A stretch of DNA of 64,000 bases from Lepas anatifera. Its lineage: Eukaryota > Arthropoda > Thecostraca > Lepadidae. Below the pieces are notes generated by a model that saw only the letters and a program-made list of their open reading frames with translations, was not told the DNA's origin and searched no databases. How positions within the stretch are numbered: the first letter of the stretch is position 1; each line of letters starts with the position of its first letter. This document shows, one piece after another, positions 49,401 through 56,860 of this stretch. The stretch is from NCBI GenBank assembly GCA_034440635.1, contig JAOTON010001898.1, positions 1,473,501 to 1,537,500 of the forward strand, read 5' to 3'. Both the position numbers and the translations under genes were made by a program.

Positions 49401-52094
49401 GTTTTAAATCGAGTGTCAGGAAGCATTACGGATTCATACGTTTTGAATGATCCAGCGGCAGTATATTTTATTGTTTCCGTGAGCTGAAATTCCAAGTGTT
49501 TTACAGCTCATTTTTAAGATTTTTCACTTTTACCCTCTTATATCTTGCGAATCTCATTTTTAGTATCATTCATCTGGCTTGATTTTCAATGCGTGTATGC
49601 CATTGTAAATATGGCATGATGTTTTATCCTTGATGTTTTATCTTTCTGACTTCAGGTGTCACTAGGTGACATAGTTGTAGCTGATTATGCTCAATAATAA
49701 ATAAATAATAAACGTACTTTATCACTGTCGCTTTAGGTAAAAACTGACCTTTGAAGTCGGCTTACCCTAAAATCCAAGGAACGATGATGCCTCTAGCCCA
49801 AATGGAGCATTGTCAGGAAACGCGCCCCGCTGCCGCGTGAACAGCGGTCCTTACTCCCCAAACTGAAACCCTTCCTGGAAAACTGGGAGGCCTCCAGCTT
49901 CTCGAGACCCGTGGCACCTCCTTCACCTACCAGTGGGCGCCTGGTCATGCTGGCGTGGCGGGAAATGAGGTAGCCTCCGGTCAGCGAAATGACAACCCGC
50001 TCCACCTCCACTCGGCATTCGTTGTCATCGGAAAGCAAGGGGATGTCTGGGCACCACGGCTTCCCATTCCAACACCGCAGCCCGCCGATACACCTGGTGA
50101 CAGTGACCTGTTGCGCTGGCGTGACGGCATGGCGCCGCAGTTGCACATTAGAAATTCGGCCCTCACACGCAACATGTTCCACCAGGGTGGCCTCACCAAG
50201 GGTCACTGTGAGGCACGGGCTCTGCAACGTGGACAAGTGGACGCTACTGAGCTCCCGTGGCAGAATCTCCAGCATATGCTACCACCCGCGCCCAACAGCG
50301 GGGAGATTCCGTAACCACCATGGGCTTCATCTCGAGCGATGGTGCCCTTTCAATGGAGGAGTCTCTCAGTCGGGTTGGCCGCATTAAGGCTGCGTGTGTG
50401 TGGGCACGCGAGGCTATGGTAGAAGAAGAAGGCGAAGGACACCGTCCCTGAACCTCCAATGTGTTCTGAAGCGAAACCATCCGGGTGCGCATCGCCTGCA
50501 GTGGAACGCACCATCTGCCTGTAGTTCGTGTTTTGAGAGGGTGCTGAAACGTACGCTGGCAGGATACGATTGGCCATCGCCAGCCACCTTGCTCCATGAA
50601 GTGATCATGGTAATAAGTTCACCGGACCTTGTTTGGCTCCTTGGTTAGCCAGGTGCCCGGCCCTGGGCACTGGCGTACACGGTAAGTTGTAATGGTGGGT
50701 GACATCGTAATACAGATGGCAGCTCGGTGCCAATAAATATATGCAGAGGACGCTCAGTCCAAAGGAGTAGCATAACTCAATGAAACCCCTTCTCCTTCCG
50801 GCGTATCCAGAGGGTGGAAAATATTAATTTTCCCCAAAATTTCCTGGTTATCCTATTTTATTATAAGAATCACGATGCTTCTCTCGCCATCACGATGGCC
50901 TTGCTGCCCCCCCGACCGTCAGTTTAGATCCGCCACTGGGCTCCCTGGGCCGCTGGAACTGTGCTACCGCGACTCAGCTCAGGCATGTCTCAATGTTGAT
51001 AACAGTTATCCGAGCACGTTTGGCAGTGTTCTGTGGACAATATCTGCCTCAGTCTCCCACACACTTAAGAGGCGGGCAAAGGTGCCTTGCACAGAACACC
51101 TTATAAAAGGGCCTTAAGTAAGCAAGTAACGGTAACTGCAACGCGTGGGACGGAAAATGCTGGCTTTTATGTACTTTCAGAAGGTGGAAAACGGTATTGC
51201 ATTCGTGACTTTGAGCTATTATGTTCATTTCCGGTTGTTTTGGAAAGGGAAACATGTTATTTTTTCGGTCGTGCCAGTGGGAATGGGAAGTCGCGGATAC
51301 ACGGGGGATAGAGGGCACAAGCTCCAATATTTTCCCCAACTGTCCATAGTAATTACACAGTACCTAATACGTTTTGGGTAAAGGCATGGATCGGGGCTCG
51401 AAATGCAAGACTGGATCTGCTATTCTGCATGGGATAATCAGGGCTGACATGCGGTCATTTTGGCAAAGGTTGACTGCTCTACACTGCCTTCATAGCAAAT
51501 GATAGCCTGACGCAACTGTGGCCCAGCTGTTGCACTCGGTACACCATACTGGTTAAATTCGTAGTGCATAGAAGTGATAGAATATAGTTACTGCACGATA
51601 TCAGTTGATGTTTACTTGATAACTTGTTTACGTAATAATAACTTTGGGGTTTAACGACGCACAAACCTCTAACGTCATATGACGTCGGAGGGGGAAGGGT
51701 TATGAGCTAGGCTTGAGCTAGAGCAGGTCGCCAAATTCTGCCTCTGGGTGGGCTCGAACCCACGACACCCTGCACATACTGAATGTCATAGGCCGAGCCG
51801 AGTGCGTGCGCTAACCGACAGCGCCACCCAGAGCTCAACTTATTTACTTGTGAACGGCTTCTACCTGTAGTGAAAACGATTGCGTTGACTATAACTACAC
51901 AGAAAGTCAATATATCGCAACATAAAAGTTACATCACGCCACTGGTCAAGTCACAAAGGGAGATGGTCAAGTCACAAAGAGAGATGTAGCCCAGGTGACT
52001 GGGGCTGTGCAGCCGTTACGGTGGGGCCGGGGCCGAATGACTCACATGTGGCCAGCAGCGGGGTCAGCAGCAGCAGCACCAGACGAGCCTCCAT
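19235..52094 (-). CDS. CPAP3/Gasp-type cuticle protein with three chitin-binding (CBM14) domains, five-exon gene model
   Basis: Joined exons are 52094-52046, 41580-41507, 27849-27717, 21348-21157 and 19446-19235; every junction has AG/GT and consistent phase (1, 0, 1, 1). The roughly 219-residue product has a signal peptide (MEARLVLLLLTPLLAT) and three domains with six cysteines each. Domain 1 spans exons 2 and 3 (TYPDPSSCDR / YYKCANG ... NCDYFWRVECGDR), domain 2 is exon 4 (CPYSFGIFP ... CTEGLAYDE ... CNWPDLLPVC), and domain 3 is exon 5, ending CVDSELVPGCW. Spacing and signatures such as NGLAF, NCDY, VECGDR and GLAYD resemble insect Gasp/obstructor-C (CPAP3-C). Such proteins are secreted by epidermal and tracheal epithelia and bind chitin in procuticle. 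The C-terminal tail after the last cysteine is almost absent. Two splice sites abut minisatellites made of copies of themselves. Untranslated exons were not identified. Confidence 0.88.
21157..21348 (-). CDS. Cuticle gene exon 4 (CBM14 domain 2)
   Basis: The acceptor CTTCTCCAG and the donor GTAAGT bound 192 nt encoding RAGACPYSFGIFPADEGC, then YFVKCIAGEPQPQLC, TEGLAYDEASHSC and NWPDLLPVC. Both ends are phase 1. The acceptor is the exon-proximal member of the 34-bp array. Confidence 0.9.
21346..21700 (-). repeat. 34-bp minisatellite made of copies of the exon 4 acceptor
   Basis: About 10.4 units. Read on the minus strand each unit is TGACCGCGGGCTCCTCCGAC then AGCTTCTCCAGCTC. The gene's own boundary is CTTCTCCAG|CTCGGGCC; the units read CTTCTCCAG|CTCTGACC. 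Each unit therefore repeats a pyrimidine-rich tract and an AG acceptor immediately upstream of the true one. Two units have lost or gained one base. Confidence 0.88.
22030..22480 (+). pseudogene. LINE ORF2 C-terminal fragment (zinc knuckle), interrupted by a MITE
   Basis: 22040-22164 translates to DHNCLQCGELHTAEHLL and then RAQLWAG, the Cys-Cys-His motif following RNase H in several non-LTR retrotransposons. After an insertion, 22390-22480 continues with DYLADDARSIEYFLRRVGR, the usual LINE terminus. No full-length element is nearby. Confidence 0.6.
22165..22374. mobile_element. hAT-like MITE inside the LINE fragment
   Basis: It starts CAGCGGCGGATCCAGG and ends with the inverse of CAGTGGCGGATACAAGG. 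G-runs (GGGGGGGGGC, GGGGCTTGAGGGCCCC) lie just inside. The flanking octamers match poorly, so the duplication has decayed or the edge is off by a few bases. Confidence 0.6.
23152..23275 (+). repeat. 63-bp tandem duplication
   Basis: GTTGAGTCTTCAGAGCCCGG at 23159 and again at 23222, followed each time by the same sequence through CTGTTCCTTGTCTA, gives two near-identical 63-bp units inside intron 3. Confidence 0.9.
23276..25679. other. Intron 3 sequence, no gene seen
   Basis: There are scattered short frames only. 23998-24216 has GGCGGCTTC / ATCTGCCTATGG ends suggesting another decayed MITE, which I could not confirm. Confidence 0.4.
25680..26001. mobile_element. hAT-like MITE
   Basis: CAGGGGCGGACGCAG at the left and the inverse of CATTGGCGGACGCAG at the right enclose 322 bp. 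Flanks ATTCTCGG and ATCCTCGT match at 6 of 8. Inside, a block starting GAGCGGAGATTTTTTTGCTC is directly repeated about 110 bp apart. Confidence 0.65.
26002..27470. other. Intron 3 sequence with an ATC/TC microsatellite
   Basis: 26546-26612 is a degenerate (ATC)n/(TCT)n tract. Elsewhere I see no gene. Confidence 0.5.
27471..27523. repeat. 53-bp near-perfect palindrome without a loop
   Basis: GCGTCATATGCGAATATCCC at 27471 runs into its own reverse complement at 27497-27523. The only asymmetry is one extra G. It lies about 195 bp from exon 3. Confidence 0.9.
27636..27705 (+). repeat. CT-rich microsatellite next to exon 3 donor
   Basis: (CT)n with CCCTCTC and CGCTCT interruptions. In the gene's orientation it is a GA-rich tract starting about 12 nt inside intron 3. 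Confidence 0.9.
27717..27849 (-). CDS. Cuticle gene exon 3 (second half of CBM14 domain 1)
   Basis: The exon lies between CCGTTTCAG and GTGAGTACCGCC. It encodes YYKCANGTLSQERCENGLAF then NCDYFWRVECGDRPVD. Phase 0 start, phase 1 end. A long CT-rich tract (27636-27705 on plus) follows its donor within a few bases. Confidence 0.9.
28100..28979. other. GC-rich intron 2 sequence, no gene seen
   Basis: Mixed-composition sequence with no recognisable protein or RNA. Confidence 0.4.
28980..29520 (+). repeat. 98-bp tandem repeat, each unit with a hairpin
   Basis: Six units; CCGGTCCGG starts at 28988, 29083, 29181, 29279, 29377 and 29475. Each later unit contains CCGGTGGGA, 7 nt, TCCCACCGG, a perfect 9-bp stem (slightly varied in the first units), and also a GCCTGACGGCTACGCCAG segment. 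GC-rich, inside intron 2. Confidence 0.92.
29521..33474. other. Intron 2 sequence, no gene seen
   Basis: It has a GC-rich patch at 31320-31560 and another at 31900-32130, but no conserved protein motif, splice-consistent exon or RNA gene that I can support. Confidence 0.4.
33475..34726 (+). mobile_element. TTAA MITE, family F (copy 1)
   Basis: TTAA at 33475-33478 and 34723-34726. The left end CCCTATTTCCGGCAGG is followed by GGGGGGCTAATATTGCCCCC; the right end repeats the box and CCGGAAATAGG inverted, then a second GACGGAAATAGGG. It carries an internal inverted pair, TCATCAGGGGCGG (33809) and CCGCCCCTGATGA (34254), suggesting an older nested element. It is nearly identical to the copy at 36831. 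Confidence 0.88.
34727..35466. other. Spacer, no gene seen
   Basis: GC-rich and CT-rich sequence with only spurious short frames. Confidence 0.35.
35467..35700 (+). pseudogene. Penelope-like element fragment (GIY-YIG endonuclease region), decayed
   Basis: The plus frame reads NVVYHYRCKRGDGK, CYIDYTTTSLSRRLTIHLQ and then a run of basic residues. This is the pattern VVYxxxC...YIGxTTxxLxxRLxxH of Penelope-like retroelement endonucleases, with the glycine of YIG changed to aspartate. Reverse transcriptase is not present. Confidence 0.5.
35729..36575 (+). mobile_element. TTAA MITE, family B (copy 1)
   Basis: TTAA at 35729-35732 and 36572-36575 with matching ends CACGCGCATTGACGGGGG and its complement. 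The right box GGGCGGGTACCCGCCC is palindromic. The interior has TGACCTGACCTGAGGTCAGG and many half-sites. No coding potential. Confidence 0.88.
36831..38078 (+). mobile_element. TTAA MITE, family F (copy 2)
   Basis: TTAA at 36831-36834 and 38075-38078. Line-by-line reading against 33475-34726 shows only scattered differences, for example a shortened run of C after CACCCCCACC and GGGTTTTTTG versus GGGTTCTTTA. The same decayed antisense frame is kept, by descent only. This implies recent mobility or a recent duplication. Confidence 0.88.
38083..38119. repeat. Perfect 17-bp-stem hairpin, 3-nt loop, at the edge of a MITE
   Basis: ATTACTTTAACGACTCA, loop AAA, and the exact complement. It begins four bases after the TTAA of family F copy 2. 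Confidence 0.9.
38461..41527 (-). repeat. 37-bp minisatellite of about 83 reiterated exon 2 donor sites
   Basis: On the minus strand each unit is CCCCAGCAGCTGCGACAGG (the last 19 nt of exon 2) plus GTGAGTACCGCACACGTA (the first 18 nt of intron 2). The exon itself is the terminal unit (41507-41525 exonic), so the array grows out of the splice site into the intron. Almost every unit keeps AGGGTGAGTAC. Units far from the exon (38461-39250) are more variable (CACTGCTGCTG, ACGGTATCGGAG, one ACCCAC), while exon-proximal units are nearly uniform. The plus-strand frames of about 1,000 codons are artefacts of a repeat without stops. Confidence 0.95.
41507..41580 (-). CDS. Cuticle gene exon 2 (first half of CBM14 domain 1)
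   Basis: It is preceded by TTTTTCTTCCAG and followed by GTGAGTACC. The 74 nt encode SHGQITSCEYEEGLQT plus YPDPSSCDR, with a phase 1 start and a phase 0 end. The frame joins exactly to YYKCANG of exon 3, rebuilding the CDRYYKC core of the domain. The last 19 exonic bases are the source of the adjoining 37-bp array. Confidence 0.88.
42610..44935. repeat. 31-bp minisatellite in intron 1, with higher-order structure
   Basis: About 75 units of GTGTAGACCCAGTTCATGGC-ACCTGTGTACG. Variants TTCACGAC, TTTACGAC, TTAATAAC and AGAAGCTG mark a higher-order pattern: the ACGGCAACTGTCTACGG variant recurs at about 42613, 42986 and 43389, spacings of about 12-13 units. The distal half uses a different set with AGAAGCTGTTCATGG. 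Confidence 0.93.
45193..46112 (+). mobile_element. TTAA MITE, family C (copy 3)
   Basis: The left end CACACGCAGTGGAGGGGG has lost its TTAA (TTGT/TGTC). The right end CCCCCTACACTGCGCGTG is followed by TTAA at 46109-46112. Family order is intact: GAGATCTCG analogue, AGGTCA-A-TGACCT, GGGCGGGAAATGGG, TTGACCTTG run. Confidence 0.8.
45532..45544. promoter_or_regulatory. Perfect IR-1 AGGTCA-a-TGACCT in family C copy 3
   Basis: AGGTCAATGACCT with TTCA upstream, inside intron 1 of the cuticle gene. Same element position as 14371 and 15262. Confidence 0.5.
46150..47500 (+). pseudogene. Non-LTR retrotransposon ORF2 fragment (endonuclease end, linker, RT start), decayed
   Basis: In successive plus frames: GGVACAVRTCIPSKRRAD and ETESLVIEVSTTPRLLICVT with YCPPG (endonuclease), then from 46662 SPSDHLEVNEL, FNYCRADFEGLRRSL, VKANLLNDAFAAKFTPPE (the linker before reverse transcriptase), and after a stop FRISEGTVRDILDDLEVHKA and IIKECKHEIARPLFNFFKK from the RT N-terminus, with a deletion between them. 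These are CR1/Jockey-type landmarks. Catalytic RT motifs are missing. Confidence 0.7.
47515..47565 (+). mobile_element. SINE/LINE 3' tail remnant
   Basis: GATGCCATATGACCTCAGCG, then GGTGTTTCGTAAAGCCCTAA, matches the tails of the SINEs at 51632-51834 and 61906-62092. It follows the LINE fragment directly, which would fit a shared LINE-SINE tail. Confidence 0.55.
47566..48737. other. Intron 1 sequence, no gene seen
   Basis: Only spurious frames; a short run of ATTACTACTATTACTACTAC occurs at about 48020. Confidence 0.4.
48738..48916. mobile_element. hAT-like MITE, 179 bp, perfect 8-bp TSD
   Basis: CATTGGCGGATCCAGG and the inverse of CACTGGCGGATCAGGGGGCC bound the element. TTCACTAG is present on both sides (48730-48737 and 48917-48924). 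GGGGGCCAAAA is repeated inside. Confidence 0.88.
48925..49789. other. Intron 1 sequence, no gene seen
   Basis: AT-rich, no recognisable features. Confidence 0.4.
49790..50650 (+). pseudogene. LINE fragment with RNase H motif, decayed
   Basis: The plus strand at about 49905-49975 encodes TSFTYQWAPGHAGVAGNEVA, the WxPGHxGxxGNExAD motif of LINE-encoded RNase H with the aspartate lost. Further on, PSACSSCFERVLKRTLAG and PDLVWLLG resemble a degraded C-terminus. Frames shift repeatedly. Confidence 0.55.
50651..51631. other. Intron 1 sequence with a MITE end
   Basis: GATCCGCCACTGGG at about 50929 is the right end of another CAGTGGCGGATC-type MITE whose left end I did not find. There is no gene. 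Confidence 0.4.
51632..51834 (-). mobile_element. tRNA-derived SINE with target duplication
   Basis: On the minus strand: a tRNA-like head (GGCGCTGTCGGTTAGCGCAC A box, GTGGGTTCGAGCCCAC B box), a body, and the tail CGACGTCATATGACGTTAGA, GTGCGTCGTTAAACCCCAAA, (TTA)n. Flanks AACTTGTTTAC (51621-51631) and AACTTATTTAC (51837-51847) are an 11-bp duplication with one mismatch. The T loop is one base short and the anticodon arm is abnormal, so it is not a functional tRNA. Confidence 0.8.
52046..52094 (-). CDS. Cuticle gene exon 1 (signal peptide)
   Basis: ATG at 52094 is followed by charged MEAR, a leucine run and TPLLAT, a typical short signal peptide. The exon ends with one base (T) before GTGAGTCA, phase 1. 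It sits in a GC-rich stretch typical of a transcription start. No clear TATA box is seen. Confidence 0.8.
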
Positions 52095-53136
52095 TGTAGC
52101 CGAGAGTGAGAGCAGGCCGGCGGAGGCCGCGGAGAGACCAGTCGACCTCAAGGCCGCGGCCGGCTCAGTGGCCCAGAGCCAGGGTCACTGCCACCGGCTG
52201 CTGACCGACTTCAACCCACCAGAAAATAGACTTGGCGCATATGAAAAAAACAATTGTGGCACTCAGGACTAAAGAGGTCAGTGGCAGAGTTGACCCCTCC
52301 CTGGAAGGAGCCTGTGTGCGCTCCTGCAAAGGTGTCTCGCGCGGGAATTATCCAGCACCACAGACCAGTGGCCGGAGTCACGTGCTAACGAAGCCAGCAG
52401 ACTGGCATTCCTCCAGATCTGCGCCCGATTACGGCTTTGTGCCAGTGCACTCCAGCAATGTACCATCAAACAATGGGGCCATGTCGACATTTTCAGATTT
52501 TCCATTTTGAACAAGTCACTGGCATTTTGTGTCATGAGATGTAAGAAATCAAATGAGTGCTGACAAAGTGCAAACATTGCTACTTTATGACCGGACAATG
52601 ACAATTTCTAAGGCCTGCAGCGGTTCCCCTGGCGTTAAAGTCTCCGTCGATTTGACTTGGTGTTATCGTCTTCCTTTAGATCGGACGACTACTGGTTTCA
52701 ATAGCATTGTTCCGTGGCCTTGTGGGCAGGTGCATGCTCCCAGAGAGGTTGAGCGAGACCGCGATTGAGTGCGTGGGTGATTGGGTTATGAGTGTGTGAG
52801 CTCCGGTTTGAGTGTGTGAATGAAGAAGTAAAAGGGGGTAAAATGTGACATTACTTATGTTTTAAAAGTAAATGCGTTGAAAAGAGCACTTATGATGCAC
52901 AAGGCACGAATCTAGGGAAGTGCAGAGGCGTGCTCAGGGAGTTGGGGAACGGGGGCAGCTGCTGAGTTGTGCTCAGACACTCAGCGAAGGCAACGATCGG
53001 TCTGCACCGTAACGGGCCACCCTGCACCACCCGCCAGCTACCAGTAGGCTGGAAGCTGCAACGGTGTCCTGGAATAGGAGAGAAGTAGACCCCGTACCAG
53101 AGGGGCCAACCCGTCCCTGGCCTCACGACTAGGGGT
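52095..53136. other. Region upstream of the cuticle gene, no second gene seen
   Basis: GC-rich near 52095-52230 (possible promoter of the minus-strand gene), then ordinary sequence. No TATA box or coding region that I can support. Confidence 0.4.
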
Positions 53137-54851
53137 TTAGCCCTCGCCCCACCGGGGGCCATCGATGGCCCCCTAAGGATTGTTCCGAATAGCAGAAAAA
53201 CGCCAAGGCGTAGCACCGCGGTTGAGGAGTCTTCTTCTCACCCCATCATGTTTCCACCATCCCTGAAATGTTTTACCCCGGGCCATACTAGATCAGGTCA
53301 CCAGGCTAGGTTAAACAAGGTCACCTCACTTCAAATTTTGAGCTCTACCATAGCCACATTTATAGACCAATCGATTTGAAACCTTCTATACTTGATCACT
53401 CTTCCAGGGTCTACAAAATTTATACCCAGGATTTTTAGATTTGGTGGCTTGAGGTCAGGTCGCAAGCCATCCTCTGCCGTATAAAAAGCATGGAGAAGAC
53501 CTCTCATATAATCTAAAAGTCACAAAAATTATCGCAAATACTCGGATTTCTCAGAGAAGTATTCTTCGCCACCCTTTGACGGACTCCATGGGCGACGTTT
53601 TCCCTTTGCGGGGTTAAAAACAGCATTCTGACGATAACTACTGACCTCATCAAGCTGGGGCGCTGAACGAAACGTCATCGTGTATGTCTTACTGCTGGCT
53701 TTAATTTGATTTGCGACCTTTATGACCTTCCGTGACCTCAGGTCATGTTAGGTCAAGAGATGCCCCCTGGAGTTCAAACCACTGACGGGAGCTCATTATG
53801 TTTCACACAGCGGGAAGCCCTGAAATTGTTCTATCAATTTGTTTTACCAGACCTCAATAATTATAATACTAAGATAGCTAAGCCAACCCGTAGTGGAGAG
53901 AAGTCCTAAAGTGCCCCTCCCCCTGAGATCTCGGAAACCAAGTGAATTAGAAAAACGCCCGTTGAGGAGTGTATGGGGACGATAGTGGTTTACCTTATGG
54001 TAAAGTTTCATCGACCTAGGCCAATATCTTCAAGGCCAAACGAGGTCGTAAATTTCAAATCTGGGTCGTGCTGGAGACCTATTGGGAAATGCCATGATTA
54101 TGTGGAAAAGCCGGGAATACAACAGTGAACTAAGTTCATAATGCACCATATATCTGGCACTTTAGCCTTTAGTCGGGAAATGAGGGTTTCATCTTGAAAA
54201 AGACACTTGACCTTGACCTGTGACCTTGACCTTGACCTTGAGTAGCCTTAACCACACATCATACTGAATAATTCCATCGGACCGGAATTGTAGGGTCAAT
54301 AACCTTGACATGTGACCTTGAACCTCATGTGGGTTCACCTTGACAGATAACATGATTATATGACGCCATGACTTCACCACTTGGTTACAGTGCAGGCGAA
54401 CTGGTGCTACCGGGCCATTGCGACGGTCTCAAAACATAGGTCTGACTTTGAAAGCCTATAAGTAAAAAAGGCATTGACCGATGTTCAAATTTTCACCAGT
54501 GGATAAGTTTATAAATTCTCTCGAATGTGGCCAAGTAGCGTTTTTCGGCCACCTCATAAAAATAAGTGGGGAGGGGGGCACTTAAGGATCCCACATCCAC
54601 TGCGTGGGTTAAGCATTGTATATTTTAGTGGAAATAGCCTGTCAAGACCCAACGTGACCCCTGGAGGTCAAACCATTGACCTGAGAGTTAAAGCATGTTG
54701 ACGTAAACCCATACTGAATTCACACGAACTTTCAAACGCATTTTGCAGATTTGTGCCAACCCACATATTTTCGGAGTTAGAGGTGTGGCCATCGATGCCC
54801 CGCCCCGCTGGGGCTGAGGTGACGTCGGACCGCCGGTGGGGCGCTGGTTAA
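53137..54851 (+). mobile_element. TTAA MITE, family A (copy 2), interrupted by a family C element
   Basis: The left end TTAG-CCCTCGCCCCACCGG with GGGGGCCATCGATGGCCCCC begins the element. Family A sequence runs to about 53884 and resumes at 54613 (GCATTGTATATTTTAGTGGAAAATAGCC equivalent) through GGCCATCGATGCCCCG to TTAA 54848-54851. Confidence 0.8.
53885..54612 (+). mobile_element. TTAA MITE, family C (copy 4), nested in family A
   Basis: It begins near CCCGTAGTGGAGAGAAG and ends CCACTGCGTGGG plus TTAA (54609-54612). It occupies exactly the TTAA that is intact in the other two family A copies (18842-18845 and 57095-57098). Confidence 0.82.
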
Positions 54852-55327
54852 CACGCTCCCCGCTGGGGCGGAGGTGACGTCGGACCGCCAGTGGGGCGCT
54901 GGTTAACACGCTCCCCGCTGGGGCGGCAAAATTCGCCCCCCCTCCTGGTTTTCCCCAGATAACGCAAAAACGAAGAGACGTTGAACAACGAAACTCACAG
55001 TACCTTATCCCTGATCAAATTTACGCGCTCTGACCAAATTGTTTAGGTCAGTTCATGTCAGGTCAAGGAGCTGTCTAAGGTAAAGCGACCCGACCTCAAA
55101 ACCTAAAGTCATGAGTTTGAAGCGGCGCCTAAGGAACAAAAGTATTGACCTCTAGTGACTTTGAAATGTGATTTGACGACAAAAATGATGCATATAATTT
55201 GTTAGAGACGTGGATGGGCTACCCAACGCCGTTTACCCTTTTTCGCTATCTATCGTGGTTCTTAAGGTCTTAGGGGTACCCCCGTCAAAGCGAAGGTGGA
55301 TCAGACCCCCGTCAATGCACGTGCTAA
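54848..55327 (+). mobile_element. TTAA MITE, family B-like, with a duplicated left end
   Basis: TTAACACGCTCCCCGCTGGG occurs at 54848 and again at 54903, 55 bp apart, the unit between them being duplicated. The rest carries a GGCAAAATTCGCC box on the left, and CCCCCGTCAATGCACGTG then CTAA (a decayed TTAA) on the right, which is family B. The two ends therefore belong to different subfamilies. Confidence 0.65.
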
Positions 55328-56240
55328 TATCTGGGAACAGTCACCACAACTGATGTAAAACATTACCGAGTGCAAACCTGGTAAACATTTCACAGCTCAC
55401 AGCGTTTCGGAGCCAACCAGCCGGCTGTTGTCCAAACAGCACCATAGCGTGAAGGAATTGTGCCGAATCTCTGTGCTGTCGGAGCCTTTGGGCGCTGTAG
55501 GCCCACACTGGCTGGCACGGCCCTAAACCGGAAGAACAAACAACTGTCGCACCTTTGGATGCTGGATAGTTTTTCGGAGCTTTAGCAGGTATGGAGGTGG
55601 TCAGAGTTTCATCTTAAATATGCCATGCTTTATTGTGGGCTGCCTGCCCGATACCAATGGGATTGTGCACAGTCTATTATGCATATGTCGCACCCCTCTC
55701 CACCCTAAGGTTCGGCCATAGGCGTACAGAAGGAGGGCAGTGGTCCATGGCCCCTCCAAAGTGCAGCGGTCCATGACCATTTGCCCTTGACTGAAAAGAA
55801 ACGACTTCAAAATACAGCTTGCCCCCGCCCCTCCAATGATCTGAAAGTGTTTGCACCTTTTCTCTAAGGCATAATTCATAACCGGATGTTATCCATCGTT
55901 GTCTGCATGTAGCTTACCACTGGTGTAGTACAAATAGCAAGGTTTCAGTTAATAGCACTTCATGCCATTTTCAACTGATTTATGAGTCATTATTCAATGT
56001 GCAGCCAATGCCTATTCAAACATGGGCGCTTAACAACACCCCTCGGTGGCCTCTGAGATATGCCCTGTTTCACTTTGGTGCAATTCACAAATAACTAATT
56101 TTACCGACAGCTTTGTTGATTGAAGGCGCTCGGAGAATGAATGTAAACATCTTACCATTAAAGTATGAAATTGTCCTATGAAAAACACCTACTCATGAGT
56201 CGGGCATTTCTAAAAATTGTTCCAAAGCTTGTTTCTTTTC
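55328..56240. other. Spacer, no gene seen
   Basis: No conserved features; short frames only. Confidence 0.4.
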
Positions 56241-56510
56241 AACGCACTCTCCTGTAGCTATGCTGCACCGCATTGCGTTTTCTATATGGAAACTGTGCCG
56301 CACTACATATCCTGTAGTTATGCTGCACCGTATTACGTTTCCCATATGGAAACTGTGCCGCACTACATATCCTGTAGTTATGCTGCACCGTATTACGTTT
56401 CCCATATGAGAACTGTGCCGCACTACATATCCTGTAGTTATGCTGCACCGTATTACGTTTCCCATATGAGAACTGTGCCGCACTACATATCCTGTAGCTA
56501 TACTGTGCCG
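56241..56510 (+). repeat. 60-bp tandem repeat, about 4.5 copies
   Basis: Units begin ATATCCTGTAGTTATGCTGC and contain TTTCCCATATGGAAAC, locally palindromic. The last two units have ATATGAGAAC. Each unit has 60 bp, so both strands keep a spurious 20-residue repeat frame. Confidence 0.92.
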
Positions 56511-56860
56511 CTGATCACACTTTGGGCTTGGCGGGCCGCAGCTCTGTCTTAAAGACGCGCAGTGGAGAGGGCAGAGGTGCAGAAACTTACCAACTCGGCT
56601 ACTGGAGTTTGTGACACATTTACGAAAATCAAGGTGCATAACTGTGACAAAATAGCGATCCTGACTATATGGTTCAAAATCAAACCACATATTTTCGAAA
56701 TACAGAAGAAGCGTTTAGCAAATATTTTAATTTAGCAGCTCTGTTTTTTAATTGCACAGCGTACCATTAGTGACACAATATTGGTACTGTTTTCAGTTTC
56801 TACTAAAACGAGGGACCCCGCTGCAGAAAACCCGCAAACCGCTGTCACAGTTGCCAGATT

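Noticed and set aside
51740..51834. tRNA gene
   Set aside because: A and B boxes are present but the T loop and anticodon arm are abnormal, and a SINE tail with a target duplication follows.
56193..56690. 165-codon minus-strand frame with a 20-residue repeat
   Set aside because: Produced by the 60-bp tandem repeat.
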